Shown piece after piece: positions 14,519 to 22,289 of a stretch of DNA of 28,322 nucleotides. The stretch's first letter is position 1, and the number at the start of each line of letters is the position of its first letter. Origin of the DNA: JBCCGI01 sp039029355 (GTDB taxonomy: Bacteria > Planctomycetota > UBA1135 > GCA-002686595); contig JBCCGI010000094.1 of NCBI GenBank assembly GCA_039029355.1, positions 1 through 28,322 of the forward strand, in the 5' to 3' direction. The position numbers were made by a program, and so were the translations under genes. The notes under the pieces were generated by a model. That model searched no databases. It was given only the letters and a program-made list of their open reading frames with translations, and was not told the DNA's origin.

Positions 14519-17367
14519 CCCCCGGGCTCTCGGCCGGCGCCGGCCGGGTCGCCCTGTGGCCGCACGCTGCGAGTCCCGCCGTCCTCGGCGACCCGTTCGG
14601 GAGCGCTTGCGGTGACTTCGCGCCAGCCCTCCCTGCCGCTGCCCAGGACACGGCCGACGAGCTGCGCGCCGAGCTCGCCGCGGCTCTCGCCGCCGAAGAG
14701 CCCGACAGCGCACGCCTCGCCGCCGCCTTCGACGCGCTCGCGCGCCACTGCGAGTCCGCCCGGTCGCTCCCGCGCGAGCCGCTCCGCGACCTGCTCGGCG
14801 CGGCGCAGATGGCGGGTCCGTGGACACTGCCCGACTGGGACGGCCCGGCGGCGCTCGCCCGCGCGGCCGACCTCTGTCGTCGCTTTGAGCAACGCGGACC
14901 GCTCGGCGTGCTCGTACTGGTCCGGGTCGAGACCCTGGTCCGCGCCGGGCGCTTCGACGAAGCGCGGCGCGCGGCGCTCGACGGCACCCTAGAGCTGGGC
15001 GAGCGCAACGCCCACGGCGCGCTGCTCGAGCTCGTCGCCGGCCGCGTGCTCCTCGTCACCGGCGCCCTGGCCGGGGCCGAGGATCACTTCGCCGAGGTCG
15101 AGGCACGCCTCGACGACCTCGACGAGCCCGCGCCGGCTTACCTGCCCTTCGTCGAGGTCGAGCTCGCCGCGGCCCAGGTCGAGCTCGCCCTCGAGCAGGG
15201 CCTGCCCGACCGCGCACGCATCGCGGCGCTCGACGAGGAGCGCCTGGCGGCGCGGCTCGCGGACGACTTTCCCGACCTCCTCCGGGCAGCGCGACTCCAC
15301 CGCGTCGCGATCGACCTCGCGGTCCAACGCTTCGAGAGAGCAGAGGCGGGAGCCAGCGACCACCTGGCCGAGGACGGCTGGCTGCCGCGCCAACGGGCGC
15401 AGCTCTTCCTGCGGCGCGGGCAGGCACGCATCGAGCTCGCGCGCGGCGGCGACAACGAGGCGCTCCGGGCCGCCGAGCGCGACCTCGTCGCCGCCGAGCA
15501 GGGCGGCCTCGGAGCCGTAGACGCGATCGATGCCGCGCTGGCGCGCGCGGAGATCGCCCTGCTCCTGAACGAGCGCAAGGACGCCGCGACCCAGGTCGAC
15601 GCGGCCAGCCGGCTGCTGGCGACCACGCGCCCGGACCCCGGCCGCCCATCGCCGCTCGCGGAACGCGTGGCGCTACACGTCGCGCTGGCTTCGCGCCTCG
15701 CGCCCGACGAGGTCGAGCTCGCACAGCTGGAGTCCGCCGCCTCGGCCCTGCTCACCCGCTGGGACGCCGCGCCGCCGCGCTCGGGCGGCCTGGGCTACCT
15801 GCTCTATGGAGCGCGCCGCGTGATCCTCGCCGAGCTCGTAGCGCGGTCGTTGGAGCGCCCGGACGGCGCGCTCGAAGCGCTCGGCTGGGTGCTGCGCTTC
15901 CAGTCGCGCGGCTCGCTCGCACGACGCCTGGGCGCCGAGCTCCCCACCCCCGAAGCGGCCGTCGCGCGGCTCTCACGCGGCGACGGCGCGGCGTTGGTCT
16001 ACGTCCCAGGGCGCGACGTCACCTTCCTCTTCGAGCTCCGCGCCGGCGAGGTCACCGCGCAGCGCGTCGGCGACCCGCGTGAGATCGACCGGCTGCGGCG
16101 CGCGTTCTCCAACGCACTCGCCGCGGAGCGCAACGGCGGCACGGCGTGGATCGCCGCCGGCACAGCACTGCGCAAGGCCCTCGGGCTCGACGCGCTGCTC
16201 ATCGACCCGCCGCGCGGCGTCGTGCAAGTGGTCGGGGCGGAGTTCTTCGGTGACCTCCCGCTCGAGCTGCTGCCGGCGGGCGGGGCGATGGCCGCCGGCG
16301 CGACTGGCGCGGGGGATGCCACTGGCGCGGGCGACGCGACTGGGGGGGGCAATGCGGCCGGCACGGGCGATTCGACTGGCGCGAGCAATGCGACCGGCAC
16401 AGGCGACGCGACTGGCACAGGCGACGCGACTGGCGCGAGCGATTCGACTGGCGCGGGCGATTCGACTGGCACGGGCGATTCGACTGGCACGGGCGATTCG
16501 ACTGGCACGGGCGATTCGACTGGCACAGGCGATTCGACTGGCGCGGGCGACGCGACTGGCGCGGGCAATGCCACTGGCACGGGCGATTCGACTGGCGCTA
16601 GCGATGCGGCCGATGCCACCGGGACCACCACGGCCACCGGCAAGCGGCCGGAGCTCCTCGGGGAGCGGCTCGCGTTGGCGCGGCTGCCCTCGCTGGCCGT
16701 CACGGCCGCGCTCGACCGCAACGCCACGCGCGGCGGGCGCGATGGGCTGTTCGCGCTTGCGGCCCCCGAGGTCGACGCGGACCTCGCGCGCCGCTGGCCG
16801 AAGGCCGCGCGGCTTCCGCTGGACGCCGCCGCCCGCGAGCGGCTCGCCGCCGGCTTCGGCGGCGGGCGCACGACCGCGGTCCTCGGTGCGGCGGCGCGGC
16901 TCGACGCCCTGCGCTCGGACGCGGCGCGCGGGTCGGCGCTCTGGCACCTCCTGGTGCACGGCATCGCCGACTCGGAACGCGAGCGACCGGCAGGGCTCGC
17001 GCTGGCCCCGGGCGCGGGGCACGGCGGAGCGACGTGGTGCGAAGACGTGGCGCGGCTGACGGCTCCGCCGCTGGTCGTGCTGTCGGCCTGCGCGTCCGCG
17101 CGCGGTCCGCTGCGGCGCGGAGACGACCTCGCGGCGCATCTCGGCGGGGCCTTCCTCGAGGCCGGCGCCGGCGCGGTCGTGCTGTCGGCCGAGCGCGTCG
17201 AGCTCGGCGCGGCTCTGGCGCTGGTCGCCGCGCTGCAGGTCGAGCTCGCGAGCGGTGCCGCCCCGGCCGAAGCCGTCCGCCGCGCGCGCGTGGCCACCGC
17301 CGGCGAAGGCCCGCTGCTCGAGCGCGCCTTCGTGCTCTACGGGCTCGGCGACGTCGCGCTCTACTGA
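14443..17367 (+). CDS. Secreted/membrane TPR-like and CHAT (caspase-fold) protease, repeat-interrupted
   Basis: CHAT proteins are caspase-like Cys peptidases usually fused to TPR helices. In this 974-residue protein, residues 1-34 (RRLWRARRALLGAGAALALAPGLSAGAG) look like a signal peptide or anchor. Residues 60-490 are helical, Ala/Leu/Glu-rich, TPR-like. The CHAT domain starts near 507 (GDGAALVYVPGRDVTFLFEL). The conserved 'lPlElLp' strand (GDLPLELLPAGG) is followed by a 102-residue Thr-Gly-Asp/Ser hexapeptide repeat (621-722), and the domain resumes at LLGERLALARLPSLAVT. The catalytic pair is intact: His839 in HLLVHGIAD and Cys883 in VVLSACASARG. The end is of family type (FVLYGLGDVALY). It forms an operon with the ECF sigma and anti-sigma genes, so activity is probably induced by an envelope signal. 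The gene overlaps the convergent ATPase gene by 7 bases at the stop codons. The substrate is unknown. Confidence 0.88.
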   Translation: MGADRPRRLWRARRALLGAGAALALAPGLSAGAGRVALWPHAASPAVLGDPFGSACGDFAPALPAAAQDTADELRAELAAALAAEEPDSARLAAAFDALARHCESARSLPREPLRDLLGAAQMAGPWTLPDWDGPAALARAADLCRRFEQRGPLGVLVLVRVETLVRAGRFDEARRAALDGTLELGERNAHGALLELVAGRVLLVTGALAGAEDHFAEVEARLDDLDEPAPAYLPFVEVELAAAQVELALEQGLPDRARIAALDEERLAARLADDFPDLLRAARLHRVAIDLAVQRFERAEAGASDHLAEDGWLPRQRAQLFLRRGQARIELARGGDNEALRAAERDLVAAEQGGLGAVDAIDAALARAEIALLLNERKDAATQVDAASRLLATTRPDPGRPSPLAERVALHVALASRLAPDEVELAQLESAASALLTRWDAAPPRSGGLGYLLYGARRVILAELVARSLERPDGALEALGWVLRFQSRGSLARRLGAELPTPEAAVARLSRGDGAALVYVPGRDVTFLFELRAGEVTAQRVGDPREIDRLRRAFSNALAAERNGGTAWIAAGTALRKALGLDALLIDPPRGVVQVVGAEFFGDLPLELLPAGGAMAAGATGAGDATGAGDATGGGNAAGTGDSTGASNATGTGDATGTGDATGASDSTGAGDSTGTGDSTGTGDSTGTGDSTGTGDSTGAGDATGAGNATGTGDSTGASDAADATGTTTATGKRPELLGERLALARLPSLAVTAALDRNATRGGRDGLFALAAPEVDADLARRWPKAARLPLDAAARERLAAGFGGGRTTAVLGAAARLDALRSDAARGSALWHLLVHGIADSERERPAGLALAPGAGHGGATWCEDVARLTAPPLVVLSACASARGPLRRGDDLAAHLGGAFLEAGAGAVVLSAERVELGAALALVAALQVELASGAAPAEAVRRARVATAGEGPLLERAFVLYGLGDVALY
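16303..16608 (+). repeat. In-frame minisatellite: 17 tandem 18-bp units inside the CHAT domain
   Basis: Seventeen uninterrupted 18-base units of the form ACTGGCACGGGCGATTCG run from 16303 to 16608. Variants are confined mostly to a few positions (GCG/ACG/ACA, GGC/AGC, GATTCG/GACGCG/AATGCG). Units 10, 11 and 12 are identical and unit 13 differs by one base, which suggests recent expansion. Each unit encodes Thr-Gly-(Ala/Thr)-(Gly/Ser)-(Asp/Asn)-(Ser/Ala). Unit 3 holds a run of eight G (16342-16349). Unit length is a multiple of three, so copy-number change keeps the frame. Confidence 0.95.
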
Positions 17368-19793
17368 AGCTCGAAGGCGGGCGTCCGCGAGCCGTCGGCC
17401 TCCAGCCGCCACGGCAGCCAGGCCACGTGCAGCCCGTCGACGTCGATGTCGGACTTGCGCGGCGACAGCTCGGTCTCGATCAGCTCGAGCTCGCGCGGAT
17501 GCCACTTGTCCTCGAGCTCCTCGACCGCCTGCTCCAGCTCGCGCTCTAGTTCCTCCAGGTCGTGTCTGCGCGCCTTGAGGTCGGCCTTCGCGCGCTTCAC
17601 GTCGCCCTTCTCCTTGGAGATCTTGCTGGCCGAGCTGCTGGCCCGCCGCGCGCTCGACGAGCTGAAGAGCTTGCGCCCGAAGATCGCGCCGAGCAGCTTG
17701 CCCCCCATCGAGAGCCACGAGTCGCGACGCTTCTCCGACAGCTGGTCCTCCTCGCGCTCGACCTTCTCGTCCGCCTTGCGGATGCGCTCCTCGACGGTTT
17801 TGATCTTCTTGCCGAAGCGCTTGCGCAGCTTGTCGAGCTCCTCGTCGCGCCGCTCGCGCGCCGCCTCGGTGACGCGGATGCGGAAGTCGCCCTCGGACTC
17901 CTCGGGCCGCGAGGTCAGCTTGAGCGCCTTGCACTGGCGGATCAGCATCGGGCGCTCGGCGTAGAGCCAGCTCTTCAGCTCCTTGCGCCAGGTGGCGTAG
18001 ACGCGCTTGCGCTGCGCCTCGGCGGGGAGCTCGGCGTGCAGCGCGCCGTCCTCGGGCTCGCGGTCGAAGCGCGGCGCGCGCACGTCCTCCAGGAGGTCGG
18101 CCTGCTCCCACTCGACGTCGTCGAGGTCGGGGTCGAGCGGCAGCACGGCGTGTACCGTGTACCACTCATCGACCCGGAAGCTGACGCGGGCGTAGTGGAG
18201 CTTGCACTTGCCGTAGAGCGCCGGCTTGTAGAGCAGACCGTCGGAGCCCCCGGACGGCTCGAGGTAGAGCTCCTCGATCCCGGACGGCACCACCGGCTTC
18301 GCGGGCACGTCCGCCTGGGGTGCCACCGGCGCATGCCCGGGGTCGACGCTGCGCCGCACCTTCGGCGGCGGCAGCGCGGCCTTGCGCGGCGCCATCAGCG
18401 CCTCGACGTGCTCGCGGTTGAGCGGACCGCGCAGGTACGACATCGCCCAGCGCGTCTGGAAGGCGACCGGCCGGTTCTCGTGCACGTTCGACATCAGGAA
18501 CACCCGCTTGCCGAGACTCGAGAGCATGCGGTCGATGTCGGAACGTTCCCAGCCGCCGCCCGCCTCGGCCGACGCGCTCTCGAGGCCGTCGAGCACGCGC
18601 GCCTTGTCCTGCTCGGTCTGCAGCCGGCCGAGGAACCAGGTGCCGATGTTCGACAGCCCCTTGTAGTCGAGGTCGACCGGGTTCTGGGTCGCGAGCACGA
18701 CGCCGAGCCCGAACGCGCGCGCCTGCTTCAGCAGCAGCAGCATCGGCTTCTTCGACGGCGGGTTCGCCGTCGGCGGGAAGAAGCCGAAGATCTCGTCCAT
18801 GTAGAGCAGCGCCCGCAGGCTCGACGAGCCGGACTGGCGCCGCATCCACGCGAGCGTCTCGTGCAGCAGGCTGGACACGAAGAACATCCGCTCGTCGTCG
18901 GAGAGGTGCGCGATCGAGAGCACCGAGACGCGCGGACGGCCCTCCGGCGTCCACAGCAGCCGCTGCACGTCGAGCGGCTCCCCCTCCAGCCAGCTCGCGA
19001 AGCTCGGCGAGGCCAGCAGGTTGTTCAGGCTCATCGCGAGCTTGAAGCGCTCCTTCGCGGGGTAGAACGACTCGAGGTCGAGCACCCCCAGGCGCTCGAA
19101 GGGAGGCTTCTGAATCCCGCCGATCACATCGACCAGCGAGAGCCCACGGCCCTCCAGCCAGGCGTGGCGCAGCAGGTTGGCGAGCAGGACGTGCTCGCGG
19201 CTCTGGCTCGGATCACCGCGGATGCCGGCCAGCGCCAACAAACCCGCCGCCGCCCCCTCGATGCGGTCGCCGAAGGCCTCGGAGTCCTCGAGCACCTCCT
19301 TGGGCGGCGCGTCGAACGACCGCAGCACGGTCAGCGGCAGGCCGGCGTTGCTCCCGGGCGTGTAGATCGCAAAGTCGGCCGACTCGCGTAGGCGCCGGAT
19401 GCGCTCGCCGTCCTGGCCCCACTCGCCCAGCCCCTTGCGCCACAGGCCCGCCATCTTCTCGGCGTAGGCGTCGGCGCTCACCCCTTCGCGCGAGGCCGCG
19501 GACTCGTCGATCCAGGGCCGAAAGTCCGCCGGCGCGAGCTCGGGGAACGCCAGCAGCAGGTTGCCCATGTCGCCCTTCGGGTCGATCACGATGGCGGGGA
19601 TCCCGTCGAGCGCGGCCTCCTCGAGCAGCCCCACGCACAGGCCGGTTTTGCCGCTGCCGGTCATGCCGACGCACAGGGCGTGCGTCGTCAGGTCCTTGGC
19701 ATCGTAGAGCAGCGGCTCTTGGCTCGTCTCCTCGCCGTCAGGGGTGCGGACGCGACCGAGGTAGAAGGAGGCGAGCTTTTCGAAGGCCTGCAT
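17361..19793 (-). CDS. HerA/DUF853-type ATP-binding protein with long C-terminal coiled coil
   Basis: A P-loop ATPase of the HerA/FtsK-related helicase superfamily, substrate unknown. In the 810-residue product, Walker A is GMTGSGKT at residues 43-50, followed by IVIDPKGDMGNLL. Walker B is LLYMDEIFGF, with Asp333-Glu334, and a sensor-like segment VVLATQNPVDLDYKGLSNIGTWFLGRLQT follows. These are hallmark motifs of the DUF853/HerA group. After a Pro-rich linker near 500, a domain with FRVDEWYTVHAVLPLDPD precedes a charged coiled-coil region of about 600-770 (RRDEELDKLRKRFGKKIKTVEERI and DLKARRHDLEELERELEQAVEEL). The start is the ATG at 19793; a further in-frame ATG at 19868 is possible, but the extra residues look non-conserved. 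The next 274 bases upstream hold its promoter and no gene I can support. It converges on the CHAT gene with a 7-base overlap and no room for a terminator. Confidence 0.88.
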   Translation of the reverse strand: MQAFEKLASFYLGRVRTPDGEETSQEPLLYDAKDLTTHALCVGMTGSGKTGLCVGLLEEAALDGIPAIVIDPKGDMGNLLLAFPELAPADFRPWIDESAASREGVSADAYAEKMAGLWRKGLGEWGQDGERIRRLRESADFAIYTPGSNAGLPLTVLRSFDAPPKEVLEDSEAFGDRIEGAAAGLLALAGIRGDPSQSREHVLLANLLRHAWLEGRGLSLVDVIGGIQKPPFERLGVLDLESFYPAKERFKLAMSLNNLLASPSFASWLEGEPLDVQRLLWTPEGRPRVSVLSIAHLSDDERMFFVSSLLHETLAWMRRQSGSSSLRALLYMDEIFGFFPPTANPPSKKPMLLLLKQARAFGLGVVLATQNPVDLDYKGLSNIGTWFLGRLQTEQDKARVLDGLESASAEAGGGWERSDIDRMLSSLGKRVFLMSNVHENRPVAFQTRWAMSYLRGPLNREHVEALMAPRKAALPPPKVRRSVDPGHAPVAPQADVPAKPVVPSGIEELYLEPSGGSDGLLYKPALYGKCKLHYARVSFRVDEWYTVHAVLPLDPDLDDVEWEQADLLEDVRAPRFDREPEDGALHAELPAEAQRKRVYATWRKELKSWLYAERPMLIRQCKALKLTSRPEESEGDFRIRVTEAARERRDEELDKLRKRFGKKIKTVEERIRKADEKVEREEDQLSEKRRDSWLSMGGKLLGAIFGRKLFSSSSARRASSSASKISKEKGDVKRAKADLKARRHDLEELERELEQAVEELEDKWHPRELELIETELSPRKSDIDVDGLHVAWLPWRLEADGSRTPAFELQ

Positions 19794-20067
19794 GCTTGCG
19801 TTGGGGGCGACGGACGCGGGGAACCGGAGAGCGCCCAGGCATAGCGTGAGCCCCTTCGGCCGCGGCATGACGAGCTCATCATCGCACCGGGGGGGGCCGC
19901 GCGTCGCGCGGGCGCCGGATGTGGAGGGTAGCTTCCGGCTCGGGAGGTCCGGAGGCAAGCCGCGCCCCGTCCTCCCGTCCGGTCCCTCCCCCTTCCAGCC
20001 CGGCCTTCCCCGGCGCCAGCCGCGGGCTCCGCCGCGGGCCGCAACGCCCGCCCCGCCGTCCCCGACG

Positions 20068-21060
20068 CTACCGGCCGCGGCGCTCGCCCGGCGCGTGCCC
20101 GGCTGGCTCCTCCAGCCGTTCGGGCTCCTCGAAGGTCGGCAGCGCCTCCTCGACCTGCACCAGGAGGTAGGTGCGGACACCGGCCGTCTCCAGCCCCCCG
20201 AAGATCGCCGTGCCGCCCAGCGGCATCGAGAGCGCCGACTCGTAGCTATGGCGCGCCACCAGCGGAACCGCGACGTCCCCGTGGGGCGTGGGCTCGGGCC
20301 GCAGCTCCTCCAGCTCGGCCATTGAGAGCGAGAAGTCGAGCACCGCCAGCCCCCCGCCGGCGGGGATCGCACGCGCCTCGACCACGAAGCCCTCCTGCAC
20401 CGTCTCGATGACCGGGTCGGCGATCGTGAGGTTGCCCGGCTGCACGTTGTGGTGCAGCTCGTAGCGCGCCACGTAGGCGGTCGGGCGCAGCGACTGGACA
20501 GTGGCCTTCTGCCGCGCGAAGCAGGCCACGCGCGGCGCGGTGAGCACCTCGGCCCCCTCGATCGCAGCGACCCCGCGCAGGAAGTCCTCGACCGGCGCGT
20601 CGTCCAGCGGGGCGAACACGTCGGGCTCGGTCCCCCCGAATCCGAGGCCCTCGGTCGCAGCCGAAGGCACCGAGACCAGCCGGAAGCTCATCAGATAGAG
20701 CGCCCCGAAGGCCCGTCGCTGCTCCTCGAGGAAGGCCTCGATCCAGCCGTGCTGCTGCCCGGTGCCGCTCACCACCAGCATCCCTCCGGGCGTCGACGCT
20801 ACCGACGCGTCGGAATGCGATGCGATCGGCGGCTGGGCGAAGCCGAAGACGATCTCGGCGAAGGCGCGGTGCTCCGCGGCGCGACGCTCGGCGCGCTCGG
20901 CCTCGCTCTCGCCCTCGGGCGCCGGCACCAGCGACTCGAGGCTGAGGTCGCGTACGTCGTACATACGCAGCTGAACTCCCTCCGGAGGCAGCGGCGCCTC
21001 CTGCGTTGGCGCGGCGGAAAGGAACAGCGGAAGACAGAACAGGTGCGAGGCGAAGATCAT
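20068..21060 (-). CDS. Secretin-like exported protein (type II/III secretin family fragment)
   Basis: A 330-residue exported protein. The signal peptide is MIFASHLFCLPLFLSAA. Next come a mature N-terminus with YDVRDLSLESL, a family motif of planctomycetal secretin-like proteins, and an N-domain-like segment GGMLVVSGTGQQHGWIEAFLEEQRR (about 92-116). A stretch resembling the start of the secretin core follows: EVLTAPRVACFARQKATVQSL, ending with ALSMPLGGTAIFGGLE. It is far shorter than a pore-forming secretin, which is usually over 500 residues, and lacks most of the beta-barrel. It is more likely a soluble periplasmic or peripheral protein than a channel. The start codon overlaps the anti-sigma stop (ATGA, 21057-21060), so it is the third gene of an ECF operon. 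No other type II secretion or pilus gene is nearby. The secretin kinship is inferred from motifs and is moderately sure. Confidence 0.68.
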   Translation of the reverse strand: MIFASHLFCLPLFLSAAPTQEAPLPPEGVQLRMYDVRDLSLESLVPAPEGESEAERAERRAAEHRAFAEIVFGFAQPPIASHSDASVASTPGGMLVVSGTGQQHGWIEAFLEEQRRAFGALYLMSFRLVSVPSAATEGLGFGGTEPDVFAPLDDAPVEDFLRGVAAIEGAEVLTAPRVACFARQKATVQSLRPTAYVARYELHHNVQPGNLTIADPVIETVQEGFVVEARAIPAGGGLAVLDFSLSMAELEELRPEPTPHGDVAVPLVARHSYESALSMPLGGTAIFGGLETAGVRTYLLVQVEEALPTFEEPERLEEPAGHAPGERRGR

Positions 21061-21671
21061 GGTCGGTACCTCTCGATCGAGGCCATGGAGGAGACAAGCG
21101 GAGACGATTCGGATTCGAATGGAACGAAGCGCAGGCTCTCGCCGCGCGGGTCGAGCGTGTGCTCGACGCGGCCCTGCGCTCCTTCGTAGATGTGACTCAC
21201 GCGGTGTCGGAGGACGCCGCGCGGGATCAGCGGTTTGGACAGCGCATCGGGCAGCCGGTCGGGTGCGGCGACGTGCCGTCGGGGCGGCCTGGTCACCTCA
21301 CCCGAGGTCGCGGCGGCCCCGGCGGCCCCGGTGGCCACGGGCGGATCCGGGACGGGCACCGCCTCGTCACCGGGCCGGCGGAGCCACAGCACGGCAGGCA
21401 GCGCCAGCAGCACGGCCGCCGCCGCGAGCACGACCGTGCGGCGCATGCGTACGGGTGCCCCCAGGGGGCTTGGAGAGGCGGGGACGGCGGGCGGAGCGGG
21501 CGCTGCCTCGAGCGCCTGAAGCCGCGCCAACAGCCGCTCGAGCTCCGCGAAGCGCTCGGGCTGCTCGCACAGCTCCGCGCGGACCCGCGCGTCCTCCAGC
21601 GGATCGGCGCGCTCGTCCAGCCGCGCCTGGACGCGGTCCCAGAACGGGGGGCTTCGGTCTTGGTCGTTCAT
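21057..21671 (-). CDS. Probable anti-sigma factor, single-pass membrane protein
   Basis: A 204-residue protein between an ECF sigma gene and a secretin-like gene, with 4-base ATGA overlaps on both sides. The cytoplasmic part, residues 1-76, is helical and charged (WDRVQARLDERADPLEDARVRAELCEQPERFAELERLLARLQALE). A Pro/Ala linker precedes one transmembrane helix at about 79-97 (TVVLAAAAVLLALPAVLWL). The outer part is short and Pro/Gly-rich, with RHRVSHIYEGAQGRVEHTLDP near the end. No zinc-binding anti-sigma motif is visible. It resembles the protein at 13907 in plan, not in obvious sequence. The role is inferred from order and topology. Confidence 0.7.
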   Translation of the reverse strand: MNDQDRSPPFWDRVQARLDERADPLEDARVRAELCEQPERFAELERLLARLQALEAAPAPPAVPASPSPLGAPVRMRRTVVLAAAAVLLALPAVLWLRRPGDEAVPVPDPPVATGAAGAAATSGEVTRPPRRHVAAPDRLPDALSKPLIPRGVLRHRVSHIYEGAQGRVEHTLDPRGESLRFVPFESESSPLVSSMASIERYRP

Positions 21672-22177
21672 CGCGTTCGCTCCTGGTGCTCGGCCGCGAG
21701 CCTGCGGCGCGCGCGGTGCAGGTGGGACTTCACCGTGCCCGGCGGCAGAGCCAGCCGGGCGGCCAGCTCGGCGATCGACTCGCCGCGCTGGTGGAAGCCG
21801 ACGAGCACCTCGCGCTCGACGGTCGACAGGCGTTGGAGGAGGCGCTCGACCTCTTCGCGTGCCGCGGGCCCGGGCGCCTCGCGCGCGGTGAGCGCTTCGA
21901 CTTCGGCCCCGAGCCCCGCGGGACGCCGGCCGAGCCGCGCCCGGTGGTCGAGCAGCGCGCGGAAGGCCGTACGCCGCAGCCAGGCCCCGAGCGGCCGCGC
22001 GGGATCGAAGGCGCCGCGGTAGCGCAGGGCACGGGTCAGGGCGTCCTGCAGCACGTCCTCGGACTCCTGTCCCCCACCGAGGCTTCCGAGAAAGCGCCGC
22101 AGGCCCGGAATCTCGGCCTCGAGGCGGTCCTCGAGGTCGAGTGTGCGCGGGTCGGGGGCGGGGCCTTGGCTCTCCAC
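21668..22177 (-). CDS. ECF-family RNA polymerase sigma factor
   Basis: A 169-residue sigma factor. Region 2 is about residues 15-85: GLRRFLGSLGGGQESEDVLQDALTRALRYRGAFDP, then LGAWLRRTAFRALLDHRAR. Region 4 is about 110-165: LSTVEREVLVGFHQRGESIAELAARLALPPGTVKSHLHRARRRL, a canonical ECF helix-turn-helix with 'PxGTVKSHLHRAR'. It leads a three-gene operon with an anti-sigma and a secretin-like gene, all joined by ATGA overlaps, so translation is probably coupled. The 112-base gap upstream (22178-22289) holds its promoter; ECF operons often autoregulate, but I could not identify the site. It is distinct from the ECF factor at 13283, whose region 4 ends STSSTKTYYYRS. Confidence 0.92.
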   Translation of the reverse strand: MESQGPAPDPRTLDLEDRLEAEIPGLRRFLGSLGGGQESEDVLQDALTRALRYRGAFDPARPLGAWLRRTAFRALLDHRARLGRRPAGLGAEVEALTAREAPGPAAREEVERLLQRLSTVEREVLVGFHQRGESIAELAARLALPPGTVKSHLHRARRRLAAEHQERTR

Positions 22178-22289
22178 GCCCCGACTACCGGCGGCGAGGC
22201 TCGTGGGTTGCGTGATTCCCCGGAAAGATGCGGGCCGCTGGAACCGCCCGCGCGCCGCGTCGAAGCGCGAGCCCCCGGGGCGCTCGGAA

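Noticed and set aside
16303..16608. Possible CRISPR array
   Set aside because: The 18-bp units are directly adjacent with no spacers, are in frame within a gene, and have no cas genes nearby.
15973..18165. A 730-residue minus-strand open frame through the CHAT gene, including an Ala-Ser-Arg-Ile repeat
   Set aside because: The repeat is only the reverse reading of the 18-bp units, and the frame runs across two genes with firm motifs.
17562..19391. A 609-residue plus-strand open frame opposite the HerA-like ATPase
   Set aside because: The opposite strand has intact Walker A and B motifs. This frame is low-complexity Arg/Leu/Glu/His sequence.
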